The notes beneath the pieces are model-generated. The model did no database searches and was not told the DNA's origin. It was given only the letters and a program-made list of their open reading frames with translations. DNA of 64,000 nucleotides from Halobacillus faecis. Its GTDB lineage: Bacteria; Bacillota; Bacilli; Bacillales; Halobacillaceae. The translations under genes were made by a program, and so were the position numbers. Shown piece by piece: positions 16,468-25,887 of this stretch. Within the stretch, counting starts at the first letter, position 1. Every line of letters begins with the position of its first letter. Location of the stretch: assembly GCF_007991335.1 (NCBI RefSeq), contig NZ_BJYD01000004.1, forward strand, positions 218,196 to 282,195, in the 5' to 3' direction.

Positions 16468-17010
16468 TTAACGGATGTATTCGACGGATTTTGATGGCAG
16501 GTCCTCGAGATCTTCTTCAGAAACCTCGCTCATTTCAGAGAAGTGAATCCAGTACTTCACTTCCACGGAATAATCATCCGTCAATTCCTGGGTCAATTGA
16601 ATCCGCTTGGCATACTCACCTTCAATCTTTACATCTTTGATTGCCGGGTCTTCTGCGAATGCAATCGTAACAATTGGGGAGGCCTCGTCCTCTCCACGAT
16701 AACCGAAAGAAGCCGTGTCCCCGATGTCTTTTTCCCCCATGAGCCATTCCAGAGACTCAGAGTTGTGCTTAAGGAGAGCTAAACTTAATCCATTCAGTTG
16801 AGAATGCATGAAGACGTAAATATAATCATCTTTGATTTCGTAATCTACGATATCTTCGGGCGGGAAGAAGTCATTCTCTTCCAACACTTCAATGATTTGT
16901 TCTTCCAGTGGTTTTTCGTCTTCTTGTTCAGGAGTGGCATCGATATTTTCGTCATTGGAACACCCAATTATAAAAAGGAAAACAGCAACAGTCATGAAGA
17001 TTTTCTTCAA
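16468..17010 (-). CDS. Lipoprotein, unknown
   Basis: A 180-residue protein with a signal sequence and lipobox IIGC. An acidic linker (residues about 20-45) leads to a mixed domain of unknown type ending in VEYIR. The start is a TTG at 17010, chosen because GGGAGGAAG is just upstream; the longer frame from 17052 would put 14 residues before a normal lipoprotein signal. Single gene. Confidence 0.7.
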   Translation of the reverse strand: MKKIFMTVAVFLFIIGCSNDENIDATPEQEDEKPLEEQIIEVLEENDFFPPEDIVDYEIKDDYIYVFMHSQLNGLSLALLKHNSESLEWLMGEKDIGDTASFGYRGEDEASPIVTIAFAEDPAIKDVKIEGEYAKRIQLTQELTDDYSVEVKYWIHFSEMSEVSEEDLEDLPSKSVEYIR

Positions 17011-17236
17011 CGGACTTCCTCCCTTTGCGAACGACGCTTTAAAAGATTTCAAAAATGGAATTTACATCCATTTATAGTTCTTTTTCCCTAAAACATTTAT
17101 GGCAAACCTTCCACTTGTTCTACTCATGTATGATCTGTATTTATTAGTGCTGGGAAAGAGGATAGAGGGTCCCTACGATGACTTGAAAAGAATGATCACA
17201 TCCTTTGGGAAACACATATGAAAAAGGAGGCAGAAG

Positions 17237-17599
17237 ATGAAAGGTTTGTTAATCAAAGAACCATGGATCGACATGATCTTGAATGGAGAAAAGACATGGG
17301 AAATTCGTGGCACGAATACCAAGCAGCGAGGGACGATCGGATTAATCAAAAGTGGCACCAGTCAAGTTTTCGGAACGGTGGAGATCGCGGACAGCCTGCC
17401 ATTGACAACACCAGTGTATGAGAAAAGCACGGGCCTGCACGGCATCCCAGAAGAGGATTGTCAGCAGATGCCGTATAAACGGACCTATGCCTGGGTGCTT
17501 CAGAACCCGGTCCTTTATGAAGAACCGATTCCTTATACTCATCCGCTTGGAGCCGTCATCTGGGTCGACTTGGACAAAGCGATGAAAGAAGAAATTTGA
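17237..17599 (+). CDS. ASCH domain protein
   Basis: A 120-residue protein matching the ASCH fold: the opening IKEPWIDMILNGEKTWEIRG with the conserved E-K-T-x-E-x-R core, then the beta-barrel strands GTIGLIKSG and FGTVEIAD. ASCH proteins bind RNA or modified nucleosides; some hydrolyse N4-acetylcytidine. AAAGGAGG precedes the ATG. Confidence 0.85.
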   Translation: MKGLLIKEPWIDMILNGEKTWEIRGTNTKQRGTIGLIKSGTSQVFGTVEIADSLPLTTPVYEKSTGLHGIPEEDCQQMPYKRTYAWVLQNPVLYEEPIPYTHPLGAVIWVDLDKAMKEEI

Positions 17600-17615
17600 A
17601 TACCTACATAACCCA

Positions 17616-17648
17616 AAAGCCCATCCCTCGCAACGAGAGATGGGCTTT
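17616..17648. terminator. Bidirectional rho-independent terminator
   Basis: Stem AAAGCCCATC/GATGGGCTTT with an inner CTCG/CGAG pair, between the convergent ASCH and SgrR-like genes. Confidence 0.85.
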
Positions 17649-17651
17649 CGC

Positions 17652-19415
17652 TTATCGCGGAATCCATATTTTTGAAAAGTCAAAGTGACCGAACGACTGA
17701 AACCGGACGTCCTGGATCATCGGGTGGAACGTGCGGACTTTCACGGGATGGTATTGGAAAATCAACAGGTGCTGTTCTCGTATGTACGTTTCAATCTCAT
17801 CCATGACGCGCTCTCGTCCTTCATACGATTCCTGTCTTTTGAAATCCTCGAGTTTGTCATGGATCCACTGCAATCCCCATTCCGGGAAAAAGCGCCGGAA
17901 GAAGAGGTTCTTATTGTAAAAAGCGCCTAAAAAGGAGAGGTGCGGGTCGAGCGATGACACTTCTCCCATGAAAATCAGATCCACGTCTTTGCCCATATCT
18001 TCGGCATAGAAATTGGAAAAGTTGAAAGGGTGACGATCGAAATGGATGCCATATTCCGCTCCTCTTTCCTCGAGCCACTCCGCCTCTTTCACTGCACTCG
18101 GAAATTCAAGGTGAAACAGCTTCAACGGTTCTCCCGAATAGCCGGATTTTTTCAACAGCTCTGGAATCCATGCGCTCTTTTTCTCCAAGTGGGTGGATCG
18201 TTTCGGCACGAAGCTGCTGGCTTCCACGTACTGATGATCACCAGGCGATTCAGGCGCATCGCCAAAGGCGCGCCAACCGAAAGCGTCCGCCATCCTTTCG
18301 ATATCCAGAAGGTGATAGACGGCTTCCCGGAAGTAAGGATCCTGCACGATGTTCTTTTTATGAAAATTGAACGTCAGGAAGCGAAATCCGGTTTCGATTT
18401 CGTGCTTCTGAGCCGGGTTCATGTCTTCTCCGTCTGCCACCGTGAAATTGATGATACTCGCAGCTTCCTGGGAAACTTTGAAAAATTGGACCTCGTCAAG
18501 CAATGGCCGCTCTTTAAAATATCCATCAAAGGCGGCGAGGACGAGCTTGTTCTCTGTACGTTCCTTCAAATAAAAAGGTCCGGTTCCGATCCACTCCTGT
18601 TCATCGAACGGTGTACCGGAAGGGAGGATACACAGGTTCGATGCCGCCATGTATCTTGGGAAAAATGGATTGGGTTTGTCTAAATGAATGATGACTTTAT
18701 AACGGCTCGGACAATCGATGCTCCGGATCCCTTCCGTCAGCCAGGATGTGGAGGCTTCCGTGTTCATCGCTCTCCATAACGTGGATTGGACATCCTCGCT
18801 CGTCAGCTCTTCATCAGTATGGAAGCGCACCCCTTTTCGTAAATGGAACGTCCACGTCCGGGACGAGTCGTCAACTTCTACATGATGGGCAATGTGGGGG
18901 CGGACTTCATCTTTTTCCGCATCATATTTCAGCAGCGGATCCCCGAGCTGTTCAATCATATGGGCTTCGAATGTGATCGAAACTTCCAGCGGGTCGAGGG
19001 TCGTCAGCGATCGTGCAATGAAAGCATGGAGCACGTCTTTCGGACTGCTCTGCTCCCTGTAGCTGAACATTTTGCGGATATCATAGGATGCTTTGGCAAT
19101 CCATGACTTCGGGATCGGCAGTCGCAGCAGGTGGGCCGCTTCATCCAGTTCGTCCCGATCGACACACGCGGTGACGAAGTCCTCCACTTCCTTTTGGAAC
19201 GGTTTCGGAAAAAGGAGGGTCGACCGTTTCCCGCGTCCTTTTCCGGGAATGTACGTCAGCTTTCCATTCGCTTCCAGTTCTTTCAAAATTCTCTTCGCAT
19301 TTTTTTGAGAGCAGTACCAAATAGCTTCAAGCTCCTGCAGCTTGAACGCGATCGTTTGGGCTTCTTCCCGTTCATACAGATGAGCCCTCAATGAAAAATA
19401 CCGTTCATCAAGCAT
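17652..19415 (-). CDS. SgrR-type transcriptional regulator with solute-binding domain
   Basis: A 587-residue two-domain regulator. Residues 1-95 form an SgrR_N winged-helix (SQKNAKRILKELEANGKLTY, then the basic GKGRGKRS). The rest is an SBP_bac_5-type oligopeptide/solute-binding domain (RKGVRFHTDEELTSEDV, GTGPFYLKE). In SgrR the binding domain senses a small molecule and controls an efflux or stress gene. Here the gene is divergent from an MFS exporter 97 bases away, its likely target. AGGAGGTG precedes the ATG. Confidence 0.85.
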   Translation of the reverse strand: MLDERYFSLRAHLYEREEAQTIAFKLQELEAIWYCSQKNAKRILKELEANGKLTYIPGKGRGKRSTLLFPKPFQKEVEDFVTACVDRDELDEAAHLLRLPIPKSWIAKASYDIRKMFSYREQSSPKDVLHAFIARSLTTLDPLEVSITFEAHMIEQLGDPLLKYDAEKDEVRPHIAHHVEVDDSSRTWTFHLRKGVRFHTDEELTSEDVQSTLWRAMNTEASTSWLTEGIRSIDCPSRYKVIIHLDKPNPFFPRYMAASNLCILPSGTPFDEQEWIGTGPFYLKERTENKLVLAAFDGYFKERPLLDEVQFFKVSQEAASIINFTVADGEDMNPAQKHEIETGFRFLTFNFHKKNIVQDPYFREAVYHLLDIERMADAFGWRAFGDAPESPGDHQYVEASSFVPKRSTHLEKKSAWIPELLKKSGYSGEPLKLFHLEFPSAVKEAEWLEERGAEYGIHFDRHPFNFSNFYAEDMGKDVDLIFMGEVSSLDPHLSFLGAFYNKNLFFRRFFPEWGLQWIHDKLEDFKRQESYEGRERVMDEIETYIREQHLLIFQYHPVKVRTFHPMIQDVRFQSFGHFDFSKIWIPR

Positions 19416-19512
19416 CGATACACCTCCTAAAAGGGGACAGATTTTTCTAAATTGTACCCTTTTTACCCCTTTTTGGAAAGTTCATAATAGAGGGAGCAAA
19501 GGGGGAGGTCAC

Positions 19513-20778
19513 ATGTTCAAAGAATTGCATCCAAACATCCGGATCCGCATTTATACATCCTTTCTAAGCCGGGTCGTAGGGGCAGCTGTGTTTCCATTCA
19601 TGGCGATTTATTTTACAAAAGAAATCAATGCGACGGTGGCGGGCGTTCTGCTGCTGATTCAAGTCGCTGCCCAGTTCCTGACGGGTCTTTATGGTGGGTA
19701 CTTGGCGGATATCATTGGCCGGAAACGCTTGATGGTGACAGGGGAGATCTTGAAGCTTGTCGCTTTCATCGGCATGTTCCTCGCAAACTCTCCGTGGTTC
19801 CAATCCGCCTGGGTGACGTTTTTCATGCTGCTGCTCATCGGTATAGCCGGAGGACTCGTGAACCCAGCGGCCGAGGCGATGCTCATCGATGTAAGTACGA
19901 AAGATTCACGGGCGTTCATGTATGCGATCAACTACTGGGCAATCAACATGTCGATGATGATCGGACTCATGATCGGCGGCTGGTTTTTCGAGAGGAACCT
20001 GTTCGAATTGATCGCCGTCCTGTTAGCCATCAGCTTGTTGACGCTCTGGATGACAAATACGAAGATCACCGACACATACGTCGTGAGCGAAGAGAAAGTG
20101 AGGGAAGGGTACGGACTGAAGCCGGTGTTGAAAAATTACAGCCTCGTCGTGAAAGATGTCCCGTTCCTCGCGTTCACGATCGGCGGGATCGCGATCTTAG
20201 GGATCGAATTCCAGCGCAACAATTTCATTTCCGTCCGTTTAGAGCAGGACATCGCATCAAGCATGATGGATCTTTTCGTTCTATTTTCATTTGAACTGGA
20301 CGGCATCCGGCTGCTCAGCCTGTTGACGGTGGCGAACACTTTATTTATCGTCCTGTTTACATCCCTATTCTCAAAATGGATCAAAGGGAAGAAAGAAGAA
20401 CCGATCATGTATGCCGGTTTCGCCTTGTTCGGGCTGGGCTATGCGTTCCTCGCGTTCAGCAATCATATCCCAGGACTTTTCATTGCTGTCATTGTCCTTT
20501 CGGTTGGGGAATTGTTGTATGTTCCGACAAGGCAGTCCATCCTGGCTGATATCGTCGATGACACGCGGCGGGGAGCCTATATGGCTTTCAACGGACTCGT
20601 CTTTCAGTTCGGAAAAGTCCTCGGTGCTCTAGGGATCATCATCGGAAATGTCATCGGAGGGTACGGCATGGCTATGCTTTATGTCGGGCTCGTGTTCGCA
20701 GGTATTCATTTTTCCAGAATGGCGATCCGGCGCAGGAAGTCGACGGAAGAAATCGTTCTTGAGGCGAGTGGGTCCTAA
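19513..20778 (+). CDS. MFS transporter, probable drug or metabolite exporter
   Basis: A 421-residue membrane protein with about 12 helices and the MFS loop motif GGYLADIIGRKRLM between helices 2 and 3. The family moves drugs, sugars or metabolites by proton antiport. Being divergent from the SgrR-like regulator suggests expression is induced by the compound it exports. GGGGGAGG precedes the ATG. A strong terminator follows, shared with the opposite gene. Confidence 0.86.
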   Translation: MFKELHPNIRIRIYTSFLSRVVGAAVFPFMAIYFTKEINATVAGVLLLIQVAAQFLTGLYGGYLADIIGRKRLMVTGEILKLVAFIGMFLANSPWFQSAWVTFFMLLLIGIAGGLVNPAAEAMLIDVSTKDSRAFMYAINYWAINMSMMIGLMIGGWFFERNLFELIAVLLAISLLTLWMTNTKITDTYVVSEEKVREGYGLKPVLKNYSLVVKDVPFLAFTIGGIAILGIEFQRNNFISVRLEQDIASSMMDLFVLFSFELDGIRLLSLLTVANTLFIVLFTSLFSKWIKGKKEEPIMYAGFALFGLGYAFLAFSNHIPGLFIAVIVLSVGELLYVPTRQSILADIVDDTRRGAYMAFNGLVFQFGKVLGALGIIIGNVIGGYGMAMLYVGLVFAGIHFSRMAIRRRKSTEEIVLEASGS

Positions 20779-20844
20779 AGGGTACACGCAATAGTATTCC
20801 ACTTACGAACCTCGAAGGTCTATAAGGAAAAGAGAGCAATAGCA

Positions 20845-20876
20845 ACCAGCCCCCGGTGATAAGCCGGGGGCTGGTT
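20845..20876. terminator. GC-rich bidirectional terminator
   Basis: An 11-pair stem of CCAGCCCCCGG with its complement, between the MFS gene and the convergent ykoC-like gene. Confidence 0.88.
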
Positions 20877-20880
20877 TATG

Positions 20881-21660
20881 TTAAAGTTGTCCATCATACC
20901 AGGAGAAGTAACCGAAATAGAGTGAGACCGCGATCGTCACCCCGAGCATTCCGAACATCATCACCGGAAAAAGCCAGTCTTTCCGCCGTACTCTCATCGG
21001 ACGGTAAAACGTGCGTGCCTTCGCACCGGTGAACCCTTTCGATTCCATCGCGATCGCCGTCCGCTCCGCTTTCCGTATCGCACCGGCCAGGAGGGGAATC
21101 GCGAACCTTTGGTACTGAAACAGTTTTTCCTTCCACGAATCCGGTCGGTTGACGCCGCGGATGCGGTGCGCCGCACGAATCTGTTGGAATTCCGTCTTCA
21201 ACATCGGCAAAAAACGATACCCGGCAAGCACCCCGTAAGCGATTTTCGGTGGCAGCTTCAACTGTTGGATCAGGCTCAATATGAAATGGACCATGTTCGT
21301 CGTGAACAAAAACAGCAGCGACAAACTGGCAAACGCAAGGACCCTCAGACCGAGAGCCGCCGCCGTCCAGATGTCTTCCGTTGGAAACTCCATCCCGAGG
21401 AATGAAACGGTTTCGGAAGTGGCGGTAGCGGTGTCCGAAAAGACGATTGTCGTCCAAAACATCCCGAAGGCGAACAGGGTGAACGGAATGAAATAATACA
21501 GGTAGTATCTTTTTTTGAACGTCCCGAACAGGAAGGTGACAAGAACGGTCCACCCGATGTAGAGCAAAGGCGTGACCGGATCGAATACGAAAGCGAGAAG
21601 GAAGACGGCCCCGATGATCGTCAGCGCTTTGACCGTCGGATTCAGGTCATGAAGAAACAT
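20881..21660 (-). CDS. ykoC: Energy-coupling factor transporter T component (YkoC)
   Basis: A 259-residue membrane protein with about five helices and two cytoplasmic A-R-G/ARS-like couplings near the C-terminus (PLLAGAIRKAERTAIAMESKGF), the signature by which EcfT contacts the ATPases. It is the last gene of the ykoFEDC operon and overlaps ykoD by 14 bases. It scaffolds the S component and the fused ATPase in uptake of a thiamine precursor. Confidence 0.87.
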   Translation of the reverse strand: MFLHDLNPTVKALTIIGAVFLLAFVFDPVTPLLYIGWTVLVTFLFGTFKKRYYLYYFIPFTLFAFGMFWTTIVFSDTATATSETVSFLGMEFPTEDIWTAAALGLRVLAFASLSLLFLFTTNMVHFILSLIQQLKLPPKIAYGVLAGYRFLPMLKTEFQQIRAAHRIRGVNRPDSWKEKLFQYQRFAIPLLAGAIRKAERTAIAMESKGFTGAKARTFYRPMRVRRKDWLFPVMMFGMLGVTIAVSLYFGYFSWYDGQL

Positions 21661-23269
21661 ACGCAGGCTCCTCTCGCTTCAAAACGGCACGCTTCCATTG
21701 TTCTCTTGGAGGCAGCTCCAGATGATGGTCGACCAAATCAGGACGGGCCCAAAGTTCCTTCGGCTGATCATCAAAGCGGAGTTCGCCTTCGTTCATGACA
21801 AGCACTCTTGTCGCGTATTTGTCCACGAGCTCCATGTCATGCGTGATCATCACGATCGTCGTCCCGTTTTCATGTTTTTCTTTTAAGAGGGACATCAAAT
21901 CTGAGGTCGACATTTCATCCTGCCCGAACGTCGGTTCATCAAGGAAAAGCATCTGCTGATCCTCGACGATCATCGTCGCGACACTCAAGCGCCGCTTCTG
22001 TCCCTGACTGAGAAGGAAGGGATGCTGATTCTCCAGTCCGTCCAACCGGCAGAACTTCAATGTTTCTTCGACGATCCCGGTCCATTCCGCTTCTTTCATG
22101 CCGGCATGCCGGAGACTGAAGGCGACTTCCTCATACACCGTATCTGTAATGAACTGGTGTTCCGGATTTTGAAAGACATACCCGACCTCTTTGCGCATCT
22201 CATTCTCTTTCCATTTCTTCAGGGAGCGTCCGTGCAGGGTAACTGTCCCCTTGGTCGGTGACTGGATGCCCGCAAGGATTCTCGATAAGGAAGATTTCCC
22301 GCTCCCGTTCTCCCCGACGATCGCCACCCATTCCCCTTCATGAAAAGTGACATGGATGTTTTGCAAAATAGACTTCCAGTGCACATCCTCTGCTTTCAAC
22401 AATACCTTCCCAGCAGATTCCGCAGGAGGATTCTCTGGGAAAGCAACAGCCGGCATTTCTCCTATGTGCAGCGGGTAGGGAGGCGTCCATTCCTGTTCCA
22501 GAGCTGTCCTTGTGGCATAAGGGAGCTGGATCCCCATTTCATGAATGTCCCGGGCGTAGGTTTTCAAATGATCGTGGAGTGGACCATCGTAGGCAAGCCC
22601 CCCATCTTCATGAATGATGAGGACTCGTTCCAACAAGTCCAGCCAGCCTTCCAACTTATGCTCAATGACAATCAGGGTGAAAGACAGATCTTTTTTCAAT
22701 CTCACTAAAAGCTGGATGAATTCTTTCCGCGCCACTGGATCCAAATTCGCTGTCGGTTCATCGAGGATCAGCACCTCAGGCTCCATCGCGAGGATGCAGG
22801 CGAGCGCGACTTTCTGCTTCTGTCCGCCGGAAAGCTCGGAGATGTTCGCCGTTTTGTATGCTTCCATCCCGACGGAGCGTAAAGCCGTATCCACTTTTTC
22901 TACCATCGACGCGTAAGGGGTATTCAAGTTCTCAAGCCCGAAGGCCACTTCATCTTCAACCGTGATCATGCAAAACTGCGTCTCTGGATCTTGGAAAACG
23001 ACGCCCGCGTTCTGTGCCATTTCACCGGCGGGATAGGAGTCGGTGTTCCGTCCTTTCACATAGACTTCTCCCTGCATGGAACCGTCCAGTTCCCTCGGGT
23101 AGAGGCCATTCAGGCAGTGGGTGAGGGAGCTTTTCCCCGACCCGCTCGGACCGAGGATCAGCACGTTTTCTCCTTCATCGATGGAAAAATCAAGACGGGA
23201 CAGCACAGGCTTCTGTCTTTCCTCATAATGGAGGGTGAGGTCCTCGACACGTATCACTTCCTGACTCAT
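21647..23269 (-). CDS. ykoD: ECF transporter ATPase, two ABC domains fused (YkoD)
   Basis: A 540-residue protein with two complete ABC cassettes. First: GPSGSGKSS near residue 37, LSGGQKQK and LILDEPT. Second: GENGSGKSS near residue 315, LSQGQKRR and LFLDEPT. Fusion of the two EcfA ATPases into one chain is the YkoD pattern; ATP hydrolysis drives vitamin-precursor import. It overlaps ykoE by four bases and ykoC by 14. Confidence 0.9.
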   Translation of the reverse strand: MSQEVIRVEDLTLHYEERQKPVLSRLDFSIDEGENVLILGPSGSGKSSLTHCLNGLYPRELDGSMQGEVYVKGRNTDSYPAGEMAQNAGVVFQDPETQFCMITVEDEVAFGLENLNTPYASMVEKVDTALRSVGMEAYKTANISELSGGQKQKVALACILAMEPEVLILDEPTANLDPVARKEFIQLLVRLKKDLSFTLIVIEHKLEGWLDLLERVLIIHEDGGLAYDGPLHDHLKTYARDIHEMGIQLPYATRTALEQEWTPPYPLHIGEMPAVAFPENPPAESAGKVLLKAEDVHWKSILQNIHVTFHEGEWVAIVGENGSGKSSLSRILAGIQSPTKGTVTLHGRSLKKWKENEMRKEVGYVFQNPEHQFITDTVYEEVAFSLRHAGMKEAEWTGIVEETLKFCRLDGLENQHPFLLSQGQKRRLSVATMIVEDQQMLFLDEPTFGQDEMSTSDLMSLLKEKHENGTTIVMITHDMELVDKYATRVLVMNEGELRFDDQPKELWARPDLVDHHLELPPREQWKRAVLKREEPAYVSS

Positions 23270-23844
23270 GCTGCATGCTTCCTTCGGTGTTCTTTTCCGA
23301 GAGCGAAGCTTGAAAGGACACCCGTCTTCGCCAAGGCATCACTGAGCGCTTTGCCTGCGACACCAGAGATGATGGCGCCGCTGATCATGCGGGCGATGAA
23401 CATGGCTGCGACGTACCCTGTGCTGAGGGCTGCATAACCGGATAGGAAGTAGCCCCACACGAAGCTGAACACAGCGGCCATCACGCCGGCAAGCATGAGG
23501 GTGAACAGGTCATAACGCTTATACCTCGTCATCGCGAAGGCGGACTCTGCCCCGAGCCCTTGGATCATCCCTGAAACGAGGAGCATGGGACCGACGGCGT
23601 TGCCGAGCAGCACTTCGACCGCGGCCGCAATTGTTTCGGATAAAAACGCGGCGCCGGGTTTGCGGATGATGTAAGCTGCGATGATCGATACGATGCACCA
23701 GATGCCGAAGATGAGGTCATAGCCGATCGGTCCGAAAAAGCCGACGAGGATCTTCCCGACCGGAAGGAACGCCAGATAGACGACTGCAAAAACGACAGAA
23801 AGGACGGACATGACGACGATTTCTTTCAGTTTCCAGCTGTTCAT
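23266..23844 (-). CDS. ykoE: ECF transporter S component (YkoE), HMP/thiamine uptake
   Basis: A 192-residue membrane protein with about six helices and the YkoE-type opening LKEIVVMSVLSVVFAVVYLAF. S components bind the vitamin; YkoE is linked to hydroxymethylpyrimidine or thiamine, supported here by the TPP riboswitch ahead of the operon. It overlaps both neighbours by four bases. Confidence 0.88.
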   Translation of the reverse strand: MNSWKLKEIVVMSVLSVVFAVVYLAFLPVGKILVGFFGPIGYDLIFGIWCIVSIIAAYIIRKPGAAFLSETIAAAVEVLLGNAVGPMLLVSGMIQGLGAESAFAMTRYKRYDLFTLMLAGVMAAVFSFVWGYFLSGYAALSTGYVAAMFIARMISGAIISGVAGKALSDALAKTGVLSSFALGKEHRRKHAA

Positions 23845-24443
23845 GAGCGATCATCCTTATGGGAAGGGCTGTTGGCGGAGACCGTCACGGTCATCACGGT
23901 GTGAGAAGATCCGCTCGCTTCTGTTTCTCTGAAGACATCCTCAAGTCCAGTGAAAATGTCGCTTGTGTCTCCATCGAGACGGGTGGAGTAGTGGGCGGGT
24001 GTGACTTCGACGCCTTTTTCTTTCATCGCTTGTATTTGACGGTAGATCGTGTCCATATAATCGCCGCCACCCATCGGATACAGGGAGAACTTCGCTGCGA
24101 CCCGCTGTTCGATGTTCTTGGATTGAGGCTTGTTCAATCGTTCCTCGGATTCATCCATATGGACATCCCCGGACGAATCTCCCGGGCAGCCGATGGAAAA
24201 CGTTCCTTGAAAAGCGACATGGACGCCCGTTTTCGCGATATGTAATAGAATCGCTTCCGTGACATCGAAGACGTGCTCCATCCGGCCACGCACAGTTGTC
24301 GTAACGTCATCCGTCTTCATCCATACTTTCGAGCTGTCCACCTCACGTAAGCTCGCCTTGATATAATCCACGAAGTCGTCGGCCATCGGGTGTACGGAAA
24401 AAGAGCAACCCGCGATTCTTGAATTTCCACAGTTGTTTTCCAT
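23841..24443 (-). CDS. ykoF: Thiamine/HMP-binding protein YkoF
   Basis: A 200-residue soluble protein made of two similar halves, each starting with a CSFSVHPM or AKFSLYPMGG strand and containing a TDDVTTT or TRLDGD-like stretch. This tandem layout is typical of YkoF, which binds thiamine or its pyrimidine moiety in the cytoplasm. It is the first gene of the riboswitch-controlled operon. AGGAGG precedes the ATG. Confidence 0.9.
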   Translation of the reverse strand: MENNCGNSRIAGCSFSVHPMADDFVDYIKASLREVDSSKVWMKTDDVTTTVRGRMEHVFDVTEAILLHIAKTGVHVAFQGTFSIGCPGDSSGDVHMDESEERLNKPQSKNIEQRVAAKFSLYPMGGGDYMDTIYRQIQAMKEKGVEVTPAHYSTRLDGDTSDIFTGLEDVFRETEASGSSHTVMTVTVSANSPSHKDDRS

Positions 24444-24470
24444 TTCTCATTCCTCCTTTTTTTTGAGCAC

Positions 24471-24500
24471 AAAAAAACTGCATCCCACGGGAATGCAGTC
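24471..24500 (-). terminator. Terminator of the TPP riboswitch
   Basis: CTGCATTCCC pairs with GGGATGCAG and is followed on the minus strand by seven T residues, directly before ykoF. It is the expression platform of the riboswitch: TPP binding would favour termination. Confidence 0.88.
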
Positions 24501-24545
24501 TACCAATCATAAAGGAAGAACCAGTCAGGTCCTTGTGAATGACGA

Positions 24546-24640
24546 CTGCACTTCCCCACGCTAGTATTATCTAGTTCGGGTTCCAAGGGTCGGAATAGCT
24601 CCTCTCAGCCGCTTCAAGCAGCTCCCCCAGTGCAAAACGC
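24546..24640 (-). ncRNA. TPP (thiamine pyrophosphate) riboswitch
   Basis: On the minus strand the conserved TPP elements appear in order: GGGGGAG, CTGAGAGG, ACCC, GAAC, AGATAAT and GCGTGGGGAA, with closing stem GCACT/AGTGC. The aptamer lies upstream of ykoF and is followed by the terminator at 24471-24500, so the operon is turned off when thiamine pyrophosphate is plentiful. Confidence 0.93.
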
Positions 24641-24719
24641 GTATGCAGTTCTTGTACGTTGCTCTTATCGTAGCGAAGAGTCATAGATTTGTAAACCATC
24701 TTTTTCTAGAAAATAAAAA

Positions 24720-24748
24720 GACCAGATTGCCCTGGGGCGAATCCGGTC
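24720..24748 (-). terminator. Rho-independent terminator
   Basis: GACCGGATT..GCCC pairs with GGGC..AATCTGGTC, then TTTTTATTTT on the minus strand, ending the transcript of the small gene at 24754-24984. Confidence 0.82.
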
Positions 24749-24753
24749 CATGC

Positions 24754-24984
24754 TTAGGCTTTCGACAAGCGCAGCTTCATCACATTCTGATCTATGACAC
24801 AATCGATATACGGTACGCGTTCATAAGGATAATAAGTGACAGAGGTCGGCGTCACATCCATGAGTCGATACAGGTCCTCGGTTGAAGCTACATCATTCAA
24901 CACCAATTGGACATCTTCACCAGTCAAAGAGGAGAACTTGGCCGAAGTGTAACCTTCATTTTTCATAAATTGGAGTAAATCCAT
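24754..24984 (-). CDS. Small conserved-looking soluble protein, unknown
   Basis: A 76-residue soluble protein (starts MDLLQFMKNEGY; ends MKLRLSKA) with no cysteines or membrane segment. AAGGAGAC precedes the ATG, and the gene has its own terminator, so it looks real. I do not recognise a family. Confidence 0.6.
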   Translation of the reverse strand: MDLLQFMKNEGYTSAKFSSLTGEDVQLVLNDVASTEDLYRLMDVTPTSVTYYPYERVPYIDCVIDQNVMKLRLSKA

Positions 24985-25130
24985 AATAGTCTCCTTATAA
25001 TATGACCTTGAACAGTAAATTTTCCCTGAATAACAAAATTTGAAACATCAATCGTTGAAATAACTTGGCGACTTTCTTCTAACTGTTATTCTACTATAAT
25101 AAGAGTCAGAAAGGAAACAAAGATTTTCGA

Positions 25131-25157
25131 AAAAAAACAGGCGCATCGCCGCGCCTG
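25131..25157 (-). terminator. Rho-independent terminator
   Basis: CAGGCGC (25138-25144) pairs with GCGCCTG (25151-25157); eight T residues follow on the minus strand, just after the DUF420 gene. Confidence 0.88.
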
Positions 25158-25165
25158 ATCTTTTA

Positions 25166-25687
25166 TCAATAATAAGGGGAGATCATCAAGTAGACGATGA
25201 CTCCAGTGAGACTGACATACAGCCATAAAGGCATCGTCCACCGCGCAATTTTCCGGTGCTTATCCACTTTCATCGCAAGCCCGCGGAACAAAGTAAGCAG
25301 CGCGAGAGGCACAATCAGTGCAGCCAGTACGATATGGGTGATCAAAATGAAATAATAGATGCCGGCAACGATCCCTTCACCACCGAAAGACGTCGACTCC
25401 GCCATCGAATGGTACGTCAGGTACGAAACAAGGAAAAGCGCCGTCGACGTGAAAGCAGTGAAGATGAAGCGCTTGTGCCACTTGACGTTTTTCCTGATGA
25501 TCATGAACAGCGCAGCCAACAGGAAAACGAACGTAAAGGAATTCAAGACGGCATTCAGGAGGGGAAGGAGTTTGATGTTGAATCCGAGATCCCCGTCAAC
25601 TTTCGGTAAAAACAATAAGGCCACAACGATGAGGTTGATGGCGATGGAAAGTCCCACGACCCATGGGACGTAATTGAATTTTTTCAT
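25166..25687 (-). CDS. DUF420 membrane protein (YozB-like)
   Basis: A 173-residue protein with about five helices and conserved histidines (HKRF, TYHSMAES, ITHIVLAAL, KHRKIARW) in the pattern of DUF420/YozB proteins, often found near cytochrome oxidase or heme-copper assembly genes. Its exact role is not known. AAAGGATCG precedes the ATG. Confidence 0.85.
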   Translation of the reverse strand: MKKFNYVPWVVGLSIAINLIVVALLFLPKVDGDLGFNIKLLPLLNAVLNSFTFVFLLAALFMIIRKNVKWHKRFIFTAFTSTALFLVSYLTYHSMAESTSFGGEGIVAGIYYFILITHIVLAALIVPLALLTLFRGLAMKVDKHRKIARWTMPLWLYVSLTGVIVYLMISPYY

Positions 25688-25856
25688 GGTATCGATCCTT
25701 TCTCAAAGCTCTTTATATAGAATCCTAGTTAAGTATAAAGAATGTGAGGGAAGAATGCTATGACAGAAAACGCACAATTTGTCGAACGAGCATATTGGAA
25801 TTTAAATCTAAGGGTAAACCCACATATAACCAAGACAATTATGAAAGGCATGGAAA

Positions 25857-25887
25857 AAGAGATGGGGCAAAAGCTCCATCTCTTTTT
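25857..25887 (+). terminator. Orphan terminator-like hairpin
   Basis: AGAGATGGgGC pairs with GCTCCATCTCT and runs into TTTTTC on the plus strand (and TTTTT on the minus). No gene obviously ends here. A 48-codon frame with weak initiation (25760-25906) runs through it, so a short transcript or small RNA is possible. The rest of the 25688-25961 gap shows nothing else. Confidence 0.55.

Noticed and set aside
20894..21553. Long frame in another phase inside ykoC
   Set aside because: Shadow of the GC-rich ykoC gene; arginine-rich nonsense composition.
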